Below are positions 1 through 11,144 of a stretch of 64,000 nucleotides of DNA, one piece after another. The translations under genes and the position numbers were made by a program. This stretch comes from Adineta steineri (Eukaryota > Rotifera > Eurotatoria > Adinetida > Adinetidae), in NCBI GenBank assembly GCA_905250115.1, contig CAJNOI010000095.1, forward strand, positions 126,033-190,032, read 5' to 3'. Under the pieces are notes generated by a model. That model ran no database searches. It was not told the origin of the DNA and saw only the letters and a program-made list of their open reading frames with translations. Every line of letters starts with the position of its first letter. Position 1 is the first letter of the stretch.

Positions 1-96
1 TTACCATGAAATAATACCACCACGAAAATGATTTCCATCATTTACCGGACATAGTGTAGATAAAATGAAAAGAACAAGGTGTAAAACCTGCTCCAT
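1..96 (-). CDS. first exon of a secreted/type I membrane protein (runs off left edge)
   Basis: This is a partial gene. The ATG is at 96 and the exon ends at 5 with a GT donor (4-3), giving 92 nt, exactly the length of exon 1 of the gene at 31911. It encodes a hydrophobic signal peptide followed by HFRGGIISW, the same residues that end exon 1 of the other gene, with the same splice phase (2). The signal peptides differ (starts MEQVLHLVLF against MKRVLRFALV) while the mature start is identical. The rest of the gene lies outside the window. By analogy with its paralogue the product would have a large extracellular region, a Thr-rich stalk and one membrane anchor. Function unknown. Confidence 0.75.
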   Translation of the reverse strand: MEQVLHLVLFILSTLCPVNDGNHFRGGIISW

Positions 97-1265
97 GTTG
101 TTAGTGTTCAACAGTTGTTTCTTCTTTGTATAATAAAATACACAATGAGACAGCAAACTGAGATTCAACGTTTATGTTTTTAAAATGTGTATAGAATGTA
201 TTTTTTGGTGTTGTTTTATAAGTGTGTGTGTTTGTCCTCGGAGTTCACAAGAAAAGTGCATTGATAGTAGTTCATAAAATGTTTGTTTTTTTTAGACGAA
301 AAATAAAAACGAAATTTTAATGGATTATTTCTTAACATTCATACAAGAAAAATCAAACAATAGAGAATATTATATATTTGTTTATTTTATAAACTCTCTC
401 TCTTTCGACAATGAGAAAAGAGGAATGAGATTTAAATGGTAACCAACATACAAATAATTTTGAATCTATTGTTGTTGTATTGTTTTGATGTTGTGAAGTG
501 ACAGAGGATAGTGTAGGCATAATTTTATATAATTTTCTGACACACATGAATATAGTGATGTAAAAACCATACACTATTCGCAAAATCTTATCCACAGAAA
601 ATATTTTATTGAGCCTTTGAACAGAGAAATAGAGACAAAATATAACTTAAACTTAGATTTGTTTGAGTTTATCATAAAACTCTGAAAGTTTTAGAAAAAT
701 ATTTTTAAAATTTCACAGAGAGTAAAATATCTGTTACAATTTTTCTGACTAGTTTTTTTAAATTGTTGACTCAAAAATCTTCTTGCTTTTCTAACAAAAT
801 ATTCCATAGTAGTATGTCTCTCTGATGGTGGGAAGCCTCTCGAAGAACAATATACTGAATACATGTGAATTCTTCTCTTAAATATTTTATTAATTTAGAA
901 AGAAGCAACTTTGTTTGCTGCATTTAATTGAAACCATGCAACTTTTTTAAGTGTGTAAACTGAAAAATGATCAAGATTGAGACTAAGTGTTTTTTTATAT
1001 TTCAATCCAACGAAATTCTTCAAGGTCTATAAGCTATCGTGATGTTGGTATACATTACAAACGTCGAAAAAGTGTCGCAACCAAAATGTTGAATGAAGAA
1101 AGATGCAAACAAGTTTGATAAGAAAAGCAATTGCTACCAAGTGATTTTTTTTCTTTCTTTCTCTCTCTTTCATTCTGTTTTACTGTTATACATGTGCTCT
1201 TTATGTTCTACTATTGGCATACTTTTGTAATGGATATCTTTTATAAATAAGAAGAATAATTATTT
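97..1265 (-). promoter_or_regulatory. upstream region shared with the paralogous gene at 31911
   Basis: No coding potential is visible here. Read on the minus strand, the stretch aligns almost end to end with 30745-31910. Conserved blocks include one next to the ATG (ATTATACAAAGAAGAAACAA), GGACAAACACACACAC, ATGTTGGTTACCATTTAAAT, and TGCATCTTTCTTCATTCAAC near the far end. The similarity covers about 1.1 kb of non-coding DNA, so it probably carries the promoter and 5' UTR. A short reading frame at 353-595 lies inside it and is not conserved as protein. Confidence 0.6.
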
Positions 1266-2665
1266 TAATTCTTCTTATTGTTTATTATCTTTAACAAAGC
1301 TGAAGAAGCTTCTGAAACTCTTCATTCGTTTATTTCATTCACTAATAAATACTTTATTTTCTTTTAAATGAAATAATACTGATGTCATCTCATTTGTTGA
1401 CACATTTCTAACTACAACATCAACAAAAATTGTCGATGAAAAATACATCACAAACTGCGTAGTAATGCATTCGATTAGAATTATTTTCTTTTATTTACTA
1501 AGAAGAAACAGAATGTGTAATATGATAAAAACTGAATACCAAAATAGGAATAAATTGATAAAGACGAAAACGAGTCGGTATCATCAAACTGACTTTTCTT
1601 GGTAGTTAGAAATACGAAGCCATTAAATAGTTCTCCAATATGACTATCTATTTTTTGTCATATGATGTATTCAGAATAGCAATTTTTTTTCGATACAATG
1701 TGAGCGAGGGTGTGAGTGAATAAATGACAGTGATTGTGATCTTTCTAGGTTTGTCTCTGGCAGTCGACCACACTAATGTTCAGAAAATTTTACGACGTTT
1801 CAGATCTATCGTGGTGTTCTCAAGAATATTTAAATATTTTACTTGTTATGGATATCGGTGATTTATTTTGAGTTTGTATTTTTTTTTGTATGAGAATGAA
1901 GAAAATGTTTGACTAAATATACTGTGAATATTAATTATAAAGTTTTATTCACTTCTCTTGGTTAATATGTCATAATACTGATTTAAATCCATCTGCTTGA
2001 TTAACAACGCAATCGAACTGAAACAATTGATTAGATTGAGGATGGATGCTGAATTCAAAGTTCTAATGGTGCTGAAATATCTCAAACGTAGATTTATTGC
2101 TTCTTTTGTAACTACAGGTGAAAGTGATGAGTGTGGATGCTGATATATTCTATTGTAATTCATATATGACGCAGTTATACCGTATTTTGCACTGCGATGT
2201 CATTTATGAACTTCATTCATACGAACAAAAGCGGACTAGCTGTCTCGTTCGGATAACAGAACTTTATACATTTATGAAGTACGGTGATAACTTTTGAGAT
2301 GCTTTATACTTAAGTGAAAAGAATAGTTTTTCAAACAAAATAAGCAGGCTTTCTTATTTACTATTGATAGTGACATTGAGTATGAACATATGAATAGATG
2401 GCGCAGAATTAATAACAAATTTTCTGAGTACGACTGTTTACAGTTATTACTTTTGTGTATATCTTTGTCAAAAATTATTGCCATACAGTTGCAACATTGA
2501 TAAGACAATCAAACTACTAATAATATGCATAAATCGATCAAACAAACATGACTTTCGTTCTAACAAAAAACAGTTTAATTGTATCGGTTAGTGGCATCTT
2601 CTAATCATAGAAAGAAGCTTTTTTTCGATTTAATTAAAAGGTAAAAAAATAAATGTATAACTAAT
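1266..2665. other. intergenic, nothing recognised
   Basis: AT-rich sequence with short runs of T and A. The short frames at 1945-2163 and 2272-2508 match no family I know, have no splice partners and are treated as chance. Confidence 0.5.
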
Positions 2666-2890
2666 CTATTGAATATTTTTAATTAAATCTACTGCTCTTT
2701 CTGCTATTGCAATAGTTATATTGTCTGATGTAATACTGGACATGATCCTTGCATCAATAACACAAAGATCTTTTACACCTTTAACTTTTATATGAGGTGT
2801 GACAACTGTCATGACATCTTGTTCTTTTCCCACTTTACATGTTCCTACTGGATGATAGATTGTATAGCGAAGTGAAAATGTGAATAACAT
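2666..2890 (-). pseudogene. GMC oxidoreductase C-terminal relic
   Basis: The 74-residue frame matches the C-terminal end of glucose-methanol-choline (GMC) flavoenzymes such as choline or glucose dehydrogenase. It has the YHPVGTCKVG block (around residues 12-21) carrying the conserved active-site His, then GVKDLCVIDARIM, and a final ITIAIAERAVDLIKN, which corresponds to the family's terminal helix. The usual length is over 500 residues, and no FAD-binding GxGxxG part is found upstream on this strand. A stop codon lies five codons before the first Met, though a splice acceptor (ATAAG) just before it cannot be excluded. The best reading is a 5'-truncated remnant. It sits next to another bacterial-looking enzyme gene. 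Confidence 0.7.
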
Positions 2891-3742
2891 AATCTTATGA
2901 ATTTATTCATTCATATCCTTGATATGATCATGAAAACAGAATGATTGTAAATTAATTTGTGAGAAATACAATGAGTGATTAAAGAATCATATTTTATACT
3001 ACACACTTTGTTCGTATGGTTTTTATTATTGATAAATACGATCAACTTATTTATTTCAAATGAAATAATGTTAGTTTTATAAAGAAATAAATATTTTAAA
3101 AACATGATTTTACTACGGTGGTTTTTTTCTGAATATAATCGTATTTTTGAGTTATTACTTTGCTCTAAGAAGTTTTAAACAAATCGGTGTAAAATAAAAT
3201 TTTTTGACAAAAGTTCTATAATCTGCTTAGCAATATAATCAATAAAAAGATTATAATATCATATTAAGAAAAAAAAGTTCTATTGTATATCTGGAATTTA
3301 AACTTATTAAACTATTATATATGAAATAAATTAATTCAAATAATGAATTAACAGATATATCATTAAAAATATAGAACTTGTGATGTTTTCTTTTAAACAA
3401 TAGATATTCTATATATTATTGTCTCAAGAATTTCATATTACATTTTTTAATAATGCAATAGAAAATAAATATCGACTTTGGAACCTGTTGTAATTGGAAA
3501 TATAAAAATGAAAAAATTTATTCGATCAATGTCTACTCACATTCTCAATAAAAACTACAATTTCTTTTATTTTTTTGCATTTCTAACTATCAACAATAGT
3601 TGATAATTTAATAATTGATTTTTAGTAAACAAAACTCTATGGAACAATAAAGTTCTGATTTTCATATCTTTTTTTTTAGTTTTATTTTAGGAGAATAAAA
3701 AATGTAATGGATGCGGAATGATAAAAAAACACATATGAATGT
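2891..3742. other. intergenic, AT-rich
   Basis: Very AT-rich with many A and T runs. No GMC exon, RNA gene or element boundary was recognised. It probably contains the 3' end of the aldolase transcript. Confidence 0.5.
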
Positions 3743-4732
3743 TTAATTTCGATAGTCTGGATAAGTTGAATGATCTTGATCATAGTCAAGTTCACGCATA
3801 GCAGCAGCAAATTCCAAAGTACCATATGAATTATTAGTGAAATGTTTAGCAATAGCCATACTTCGTTTGATATATTCATCTTCTGGTATAAGTAGATTAT
3901 CTTTATTCATAGCCATCGAACATGCATGTGATTGTATTTGTGCAGCAGCACATAATGTTAGTGCATGATAATATGCAATACCAATCGATGATCCACAAGT
4001 AAGTAAACCATGATTACGAAAAATCATGACATCTTTATTTCCCAAATCACGAACAATTCGTTCTTGTTCATCTAATGATATAACAATACCTTCATAATCA
4101 TGATAAGCAATCTCTCCAGTAACATGTGTTGTTTGTGCTAATTCAATAACTCCACTTTTTGTTGCAGAAAGTCCAGCGACAGCCCAGTTATGATTATGAT
4201 TGACACAACGAATATCTGGACGAGCTCGATGAATACAAGAATGAATAACAAAACCAGCTTTATTTATTCCAAAAATATCACCAACAATGCCTGGATGAAT
4301 TGTATTTCCATCTAAATCAATTTTAATCAAAGATGAAGCTGTAATTTCACGATAATTTAAACCAAAAGGATTAATTAATAGATGATGTGAATTATTTGGA
4401 CCAGATACATTACAAGTAATATGATTATAGATTGATTCTAACCATCCATTTTTTGCAGCTAATCGATAAGCAGCAGCTAATTCAATTCTTGCTTTTTGTT
4501 CATCAATACTAAATTCATGTAGAATAGAACGACTTAGACGTTCTTGTAAATATTGTCGAGATAATTTATTCGAACCAGGAACATAAGTTTTTGGATTAAA
4601 TATATTTTCAAGATTTTCTTGTGTTGCTTGTGATTGTGAAATTGCTTTTTTATTTTCATCATGTGATTCAACTTCATTTCCATTATGATGTTTATTATTA
4701 TTATTTGAATGAATAACTTCTCGAGAAGACAT
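3743..4732 (-). CDS. class II aldolase/adducin family protein
   Basis: 329 residues in a single exon. Residues 1-75 are a low-complexity, Asn/His/Gln-rich extension. The class II aldolase/adducin domain spans about 80-310. Zn-ligand-type histidines are visible in VNHNHNWA (H179, H181) and RNHG (H241), and the block AGFVIHSCIHRARPDI is typical of bacterial class II aldolase-like proteins. The family includes fuculose-phosphate aldolase, ribulose-phosphate epimerase and the non-enzymatic adducin head. The Glu used by fuculose aldolase is not evident in the FVIHSCIH region, so the substrate and even catalysis are uncertain. The lack of introns and the bacterial-style motif suggest acquisition by transfer, but this is not proven. 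The next gene upstream, at 5217, is on the same strand 484 bp away. Confidence 0.85.
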   Translation of the reverse strand: MSSREVIHSNNNNKHHNGNEVESHDENKKAISQSQATQENLENIFNPKTYVPGSNKLSRQYLQERLSRSILHEFSIDEQKARIELAAAYRLAAKNGWLESIYNHITCNVSGPNNSHHLLINPFGLNYREITASSLIKIDLDGNTIHPGIVGDIFGINKAGFVIHSCIHRARPDIRCVNHNHNWAVAGLSATKSGVIELAQTTHVTGEIAYHDYEGIVISLDEQERIVRDLGNKDVMIFRNHGLLTCGSSIGIAYYHALTLCAAAQIQSHACSMAMNKDNLLIPEDEYIKRSMAIAKHFTNNSYGTLEFAAAMRELDYDQDHSTYPDYRN

Positions 4733-5216
4733 GGTGAATAAGATTATCTATAACACAATTGAAAAAAAATAGAATGAAAAATGTATTGCGTAGTCAATAA
4801 TGATATGTATGTATGCATGAATAACAGTATTCAGTAGTAAAGAAAAGAAATATTTTACACCACGTGTTTTACGGACACATGAATGAAGAAAAAGAAAATA
4901 TATTTGCGTTCTCTCGCCTACAACAGAGAGCATTCGTCATATTTTATCTTATTTAATATTTATCATGACCCTTTTTGTTTTTATCTCATACAATGAAAAA
5001 AAAATGTGCGGAATACATCGAGATATAAATAATTAAAATATGTAATTATTAAATTGTTAATTGTTGATCAAGTAAAGATTATTGTATTCTGTTAGATAAT
5101 CATAATGAAAGTTTACGAGACGATCATGATGATTTTTACGAATGTGTGTGCAAATTGTCCCACATGAACTAAAATAATCTTGAGAATATTTCTTTTTCTG
5201 AAACCAAATTTTTATT
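4733..5216. other. intergenic between aldolase and thioesterase genes
   Basis: 484 bp of AT-rich sequence between two minus-strand genes. It should hold the aldolase 5' flank and the thioesterase 3' end. No element was seen. The small frame at 4748-4933 is judged non-coding. Confidence 0.4.
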
Positions 5217-6116
5217 TTATAATGATAAAGTATTATTAAAAAAAGGCATAATATTTTTCATAATAAAATCTTTATTAGGTTCATGTGTCACATCTTGATG
5301 ACGTACATGAGCAGTAAAAGTAAATAATTTTCCTTGTTCTTTTAATGTTCTTAATCCAATAAGATCTTCTGTGAATTGTCTTGAATTATTATATGTTTCA
5401 ATTTCAAGTGAACTATTTGTATAACCCATAAATAAACCTGATTGTCGTGGCATTATAATTTCATCGATATCGGAATAAGTCATAACAAATGCATTTAAAT
5501 TAATCATATTTTGACGATAAAATTCATTTCTTGTTTCATGTTCATTATTTATATCAGGAAGAAAATGACAATTTGAATCATATTTAATTAATTGTTCAGG
5601 ATCACGCCAATAATTAGCAACACTAACAGCATTTTGTACTGGCGTTTCATATGCATATTTAGTAATTAGGTCTCTTAATTCAATAGGTAATTGTAAAAGA
5701 TATGGGATACCAAATGTTCCCTGATGAATTCCACTTAATGTAATTAGATTAAAAACAGGTAATGAACATCTTTCAACTGCACCACGTACAATAATACTTC
5801 CTTGTGAATATCCAACTAAATTAAAACCTTGATCAAGATTTTCATTTGAGCGAACAGTTTGACAAAATTTTTCAACTTGAATATCTAATGGTAAAAGATA
5901 TGAATCTTCTTTTCCATCACCGATTTCGATTGATATAACATAGATTCCTGGATATGTTGATCGAATCCATTTAGCTACATCATTCATAGCATCAGCATTT
6001 GATGTAATGCCATGCATTAAAACAACTGGTCGATAAATTGAGCTTGAAAGAACAATTGGAAGTAAGAAAAATAGAACAAGAAAAATCATTTTTGACTTTT
6101 TTTTTTTGTATTTCAA
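5217..6116 (-). CDS. palmitoyl-protein thioesterase (PPT1/PPT2-like)
   Basis: 299 residues, single exon. A Lys-rich start and a hydrophobic stretch (about 10-26) form a signal peptide, as expected for a lysosomal enzyme. The alpha/beta-hydrolase fold begins with RPVVLMHGITSNADAM. The nucleophile elbow GYSQG puts the catalytic Ser at 104. The acid is probably D218 (IDEIIMPRQS, closely resembling the PPT2 block) and the base H278 (VTHEPNKDF). Length matches PPT1/PPT2 (about 300). The family removes thioester-linked fatty acyl groups from S-acylated proteins or acyl-CoA in lysosomes. The Asp-block resemblance favours PPT2, but I would not separate PPT1 from PPT2 by eye. Asn-X-Ser/Thr sites near the C-terminus fit a secretory-pathway protein. 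Confidence 0.9.
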   Translation of the reverse strand: MKYKKKKSKMIFLVLFFLLPIVLSSSIYRPVVLMHGITSNADAMNDVAKWIRSTYPGIYVISIEIGDGKEDSYLLPLDIQVEKFCQTVRSNENLDQGFNLVGYSQGSIIVRGAVERCSLPVFNLITLSGIHQGTFGIPYLLQLPIELRDLITKYAYETPVQNAVSVANYWRDPEQLIKYDSNCHFLPDINNEHETRNEFYRQNMINLNAFVMTYSDIDEIIMPRQSGLFMGYTNSSLEIETYNNSRQFTEDLIGLRTLKEQGKLFTFTAHVRHQDVTHEPNKDFIMKNIMPFFNNTLSL

Positions 6117-6973
6117 GAAAAATAATATTTTTGTATTTTAAATTTATGGTCTTTTCTTTTATAGAAGAAAAGATAATTATTAAAAAAACATCTGTTAATT
6201 CTCATGATATCCTATAATTGGAATATAATCTTTTGTAAAAAAAAAAACAATCTTATTTCTGATTTAGTTTGAAAAAAAATAAAACATTGTGGAAATAATT
6301 CACATAACATATGAGTATTGAAGTTAGTTATGATGGAATATAGTTGTTTTAAATAACAAGTGTCTATAGATGTATATGTGGAAATATGTCGAATAAATTT
6401 AATATTCTAAATATAAAAGAAATTTTGAAAAGAAATCTGTTTATTTATATGAAATTTTTTATTATTATAAAAGTCAGTGCTGGAACCAGTCCGGATCAAT
6501 TTTCTAACATTTCTTGTAATTCAATAATGGTAAGTTTTCAAGCATGATAGACATCTCTGATATATATTGATTTTTTAACTAGAAATCAGAAACAAGTCAA
6601 GCGTGTGGGTAAGTCTTAAGGAGATGATCAATCTCATCTCCATAGCTTCACAAGAGTTTTCATCCATCGTGAGGGTGTGAGTTAGAATAAGAGAGATGAA
6701 CAGAATACTCACCTCACATTTAGTACTGATCTTAATAATAAAACTTGTAAATTTCTCTTTCTTGTTATTAATCGATATTTAAAATATATCTAACTAAATC
6801 ATTGATTATTTTATTGATTCTTTCAAATTCATTATTTATAATAAATATACGCATATGCACATTTTAGCGTTTCTCTAATTTGAGAAAAATTGCTTTTCTT
6901 ATATACAATATAAGCAAGAAAAATGAAATTGCTCGTACGAAAAAAAGAATACTTCTATTGTTTCAGATGACAA
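6117..6973. other. intergenic with a weak GTG-rich inverted motif
   Basis: AT-rich. At 6669-6719 there is a GTGAGGGTGTGAG arm followed by a CTCACCTCAC arm about 30 bp on, the same kind of hairpin listed elsewhere in the window. Otherwise nothing was recognised. Confidence 0.4.
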
Positions 6974-8315
6974 TCAGCAAATTAACGTTGTTCGATTGAC
7001 ATAATCTTCTATTCGATAGTTAAATAACTGTAAATCATCATTATAGAGACGTTTGAGCCGACAGATAAGATTATCTGGTAAAGATGAAAATAACTGTTGA
7101 TAATCCCATGTCTTATGACCGGATGCACCGCGTCGCTTTTCATTATTCCATTCAGATACATTGAGACGTTTGAGTAATGAATTAAAATCATTGTCGAATG
7201 TTTCATATTTACCAATAAAATTATATTTAAATTTACACACTTGACAAACTACTGTATATGGCTGCCAATGACCGTCCATTTGAGTTACTCCAGAATATGT
7301 GCCAGTATTCATAAGAATAAATTCAACAAAATGTTTGAATGGCGGAATAGAGTATTCACATGGATGCTCTTCTTTCAATGGACCTGGAATCCAATCAGGG
7401 TGTGTATATCGACGACAGATTACCTTGCGAACATTATCGTAGTGAGTTTCTGGTTGAATTCTATCTTTTGCGAGTGTTGCGATTCTTTCCTTATAAGCCG
7501 ATGCTAGACGTTCAAATGGATGTCGAACAAATAGAGCACGAGTGAAGGATGGAGAAAATATATCAGATAGATTTGATATACTTTTGAAATCAAAACTATG
7601 AAATATGTCTTTTATATTTAATCGCCATGGATTGAAATATAGAGATGGAGATGTACTACTGACCCTTTCAAAACGAAGGAGATGAAGATAAGTCTTCAAC
7701 AATGAAGAGAAAGAAGTCGATTCTTTTGTGTTTGTAATTGTAATTCCATTCTAAAGTGAAAGATTGAAATATAAATACTGTTATTTTATTTATTTGTCAT
7801 ACCTTTTGAAGTTGATTGATGAGTTTAGGAATATCAATGAGTTGTTCTGGTCGAATTCTCTTAATATTAATATTTGTCGAATTATTATCGAGATGAGTTA
7901 TAATATCACGAACAAAAACATACATCATTAGTGAAACAAGCGTTTTTGATGCTATCTTTGGAATAGCACAATACATCAAAGATTGAGATTGAAGAGGATA
8001 AAGAGCTGCATTAAGCCATGGATACATATATATCAAACCGGTAGACGAACACGTTGTTATATTATTTTCTGATCTGTACGAATCATTACATTTACCGTTG
8101 AGTACTCTCGAACGACTTTCGTACATTTTTGGTATCAATAAATGTGAATTGGTTTCCATCTTTAGATCTTCTCCTGTTGTTAGTTTTTTATTTGTAATAC
8201 AGTAACGATAATGAAACTGAAATATGACTAGAAATCCCATGAAAATAACTCCATACAAATAGTATTGCTTGCATTTTTGAAGAGTTCCATGATGGTGAAT
8301 AAGGTGATGGAGCAT
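6974..8315 (-). CDS. Golgi carbohydrate sulfotransferase (Sulfotransfer_2, HNK-1/CHST11-like)
   Basis: Two exons, 8315-7803 and 7750-6974, with a 52-bp intron (GTATG...TTTAG, phase 0), give 429 residues. There is a short cytoplasmic tail, a signal-anchor near residues 19-36 and a lumenal domain, the type II topology of Golgi sulfotransferases. The 5'-phosphosulfate-binding region is CAIPKIASKTLV (about 116-127) and the 3'-phosphate-binding region is ALFVRHPFERLASAY (about 243-257). Such enzymes transfer sulfate from PAPS to sugar hydroxyls on glycoproteins or glycosaminoglycans. The FVRHPFERLxSAY motif places it with the chondroitin 4-O/HNK-1/dermatan sulfotransferase family; the acceptor cannot be told from sequence. 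In exon 1 the usual PSB consensus (PKxGST) reads PKIASKT, a relaxed form. Confidence 0.85.
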
Positions 8316-11144
8316 TTTAGGTAAAGTACTTGAATTTTATGATCGTTAATGTTCAGTAATAATCTACTTCGCACCAAATAGAATCACGAATACGACAATG
8401 TTCTAACTTCTAAAAATGAAGATAATCGTTTGTTGTAATATATTTTATTCGTTAAAAAATTAACATGAATTTATAATATGTAATCGTTTTAACTCTGTTT
8501 CTGAATTGACTAGTTCCACGATAAACTTCTAAATCTACTCGATTATACGAAAAAAGATGGATTTATAAGTTTTGATAGAATCAGGTTTTTATCGTTGAAG
8601 TGAGAACATGAAAATTTATTACAAGTGATCCACGGGATAGATTAGTTCTTAAAAATGTGGCAGAAAATCAGAATAAGTATTTGAATGCGTCTTCATCTTC
8701 TTTCATGTATTCGTCACACATTTAAAGGTGTTCTTTTTATAAAGAATTACAGTATTTTCGTCATTACCTCTTGTATGTTCTCAGTAATTCAACGTATTCT
8801 ATTCAAAATCATCTTTTTTTTGGCTTGACCATAATTATAGGAACAGTAAAGATACTTCATATTGACTCGAAAACTATACAGTTAGATAGAGAAGTTCATT
8901 CTAAACTGTTTCGTAAAAAACACTTATGAATAATTTATATTTGACTTTTTCAGTCATTTTTAACTATTTCAAAATAACGAACCAAATGTTTTTTTACGGT
9001 CAAAAATAAATGATTGTTAAAAGTTTTCTTTTATGAAACTATTCAGAATGAACTTCTTTATTTCATCTATTAACTTTTCGAATCAATTTGAGATATCTTT
9101 GGTATTCTAATAATTTTGATCAATCCAGAAAAAACGATGTACTATTTTCAACTGTATGTTGAAAATAAAGAAATCTTACTTTAATTTCGAATTCATTACA
9201 TTGAAATGCATTCGTAAAAATATAAACAGTTTTAAGCAGATAAAAAATAAAACTAAGTAAAATAAATACAGAAAAAAAAATTCTCATCTTATAATTAAGT
9301 GTACGATATGTATATAGAAATAAATGGAAGACATGGCAAATGCGGAGCGTTTCTTTTCTCATTCTTTCAACATGCTACGTTTGTTTTTACGTACGTCTTC
9401 ATTGTTTATTTAATAAATCATGATGTAACTTGAAAAAAGTACATCGGGAGTAGAACGAACCTTTAAAAAGGACATTCAAGATGGTGGAAGAATAAAGGTA
9501 AAATTTAAAAAAGTTAAAAGTACGTCTAACTCTATTTTGCTGAAGGGTAATAGTACGACAAAAATCTACGAGTTGAAAAATTTTTTTTATCGTTTCTTCG
9601 ATTTAGATAGAGCTAGAATGAAAATATTGTTAATTAAAATTGTTGTACTTTTTCACATAGAAAGTAAAAGTACAAGTATTTATGACATTTGTTTGCGCTT
9701 GGAATAATAAATAATGTACTTTTATAGAATTGACGCACTGTTTTTACTTGTATACCTGGTATTCTTTTTATAACACTGGCGCAATCATCTTAAGTTCTAT
9801 TATATTGTTCATTTCTAAAATTAAAATTGTAGAGTCAAAGATTTGTTTGAAAATCAACGTCATTGAAAACTGTAACCATAAAAATGGATTCAAATTCTGA
9901 TTCACACATAAGAATATCAAACTTCTAAATCGATGTTTTTAAAAGTTAATACAACAATACTTGTTTGGATGAAAACGTGTTCAACTAGCACTGATGATGC
10001 TTCTACAGAAAATATTCGTTGAACGTTACATTTTTTGAACGGTATAATTGTGATTGTCGTCATATTGAAGATTGTTTTATCTGGGATTCTATTATTAGTT
10101 TTGTAATTCATTTGACTCAGCCATAATACCAGCAAATCTTTCGTTGATAAATTCTTCATTTTGTATACAAAATGAGTTTTGCAAGTTATGTAAATTGAAT
10201 CAATGATACTGAATATTGCTTACTCTTAAGTTGTCGAGTATTTTTTCCAGTATGTGTAACTCTTAAGCATAAAAATCTAAAAGAAGCGCCTGTGGGACAC
10301 AAACTGAATCAAAAAAAATGATCATTGAGATCAATAAACAATCTTCCGCCTTTATCTATCCAAGCGTCAACTGTAATATTCAAATAGTTGATATTATCAA
10401 GTGGGTTTAGTTTATTTACAGAAAAAGCATTGTTTCGATATATGTTAGTTTTATTTCTTGATAATCAATATTTATATAGCATACAAGTCTCGGCTCATAT
10501 GTCATGTAATGTGGTACTATAATAATAAACTGTCGCTTATCTGCTTAGAATCTCCAACTATAATTTATCATAGTTAAGCTTGTGAATATTTGGTATCATG
10601 CAAATATTCTTGTAGCAATCTCTATATGAAAGAATAAAAATATAACATCAATTCATAGTGAATACTAATACGATCGATTTTATCTTCGCAGAAATTTGAA
10701 CTATTATTATATTATCGATATCTAAACCTTTCTTGAACTTTATTTTGAGTCGTTTCATTATTAGCTAGGCAATAAGCAAAATTATTATGATATAAATAAA
10801 ACAATTGTGGAATGTTCAAAGCAATAGAAACTTTTTTCAATGTCGTATAAGTCTGTTCATTTGTTGTTCATATCAATTGAACATATTATGAATGAGGGTA
10901 TTGGGTAGGATAAACGCACACCTTCGGTGTTTGTCAATAGTGCAGAGCCATTCTCATTGATAGTCTGGACTAGTCAGATGCAGTATCGTATATATCTTAT
11001 CAACACAATCCATCATGACGGGCAAAAAAGACGGCCATTATAGATTAGTCATATCATCTTTTGTTACTATGATTGTGACCTGTCTGACATTGTTAAACTA
11101 TATCTTATTTATACACGTGAGTTATACGCATTGAAGAGAAAGCA
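8316..11144. other. long intergenic region, nothing firm
   Basis: About 2.8 kb of AT-rich DNA. The small frames (9120-9362, 9917-10159) show no recognisable domain and are interspersed with stops in all frames. The last few hundred bases should include the F-box gene promoter. A weak GGGTATTGGGTAGG / CGCACACC pair at 10895-10923 is too degenerate to call. Confidence 0.4.

Noticed and set aside
353..595. 80-codon reading frame on the minus strand
   Set aside because: It lies in the upstream region shared with 30745-31910. The matching sequence there is conserved as DNA but not as this protein, so it is non-coding.
7009..7545. Frames overlapping sulfotransferase exon 2, on both strands
   Set aside because: They overlap well-supported coding sequence in other frames and show no domain of their own.
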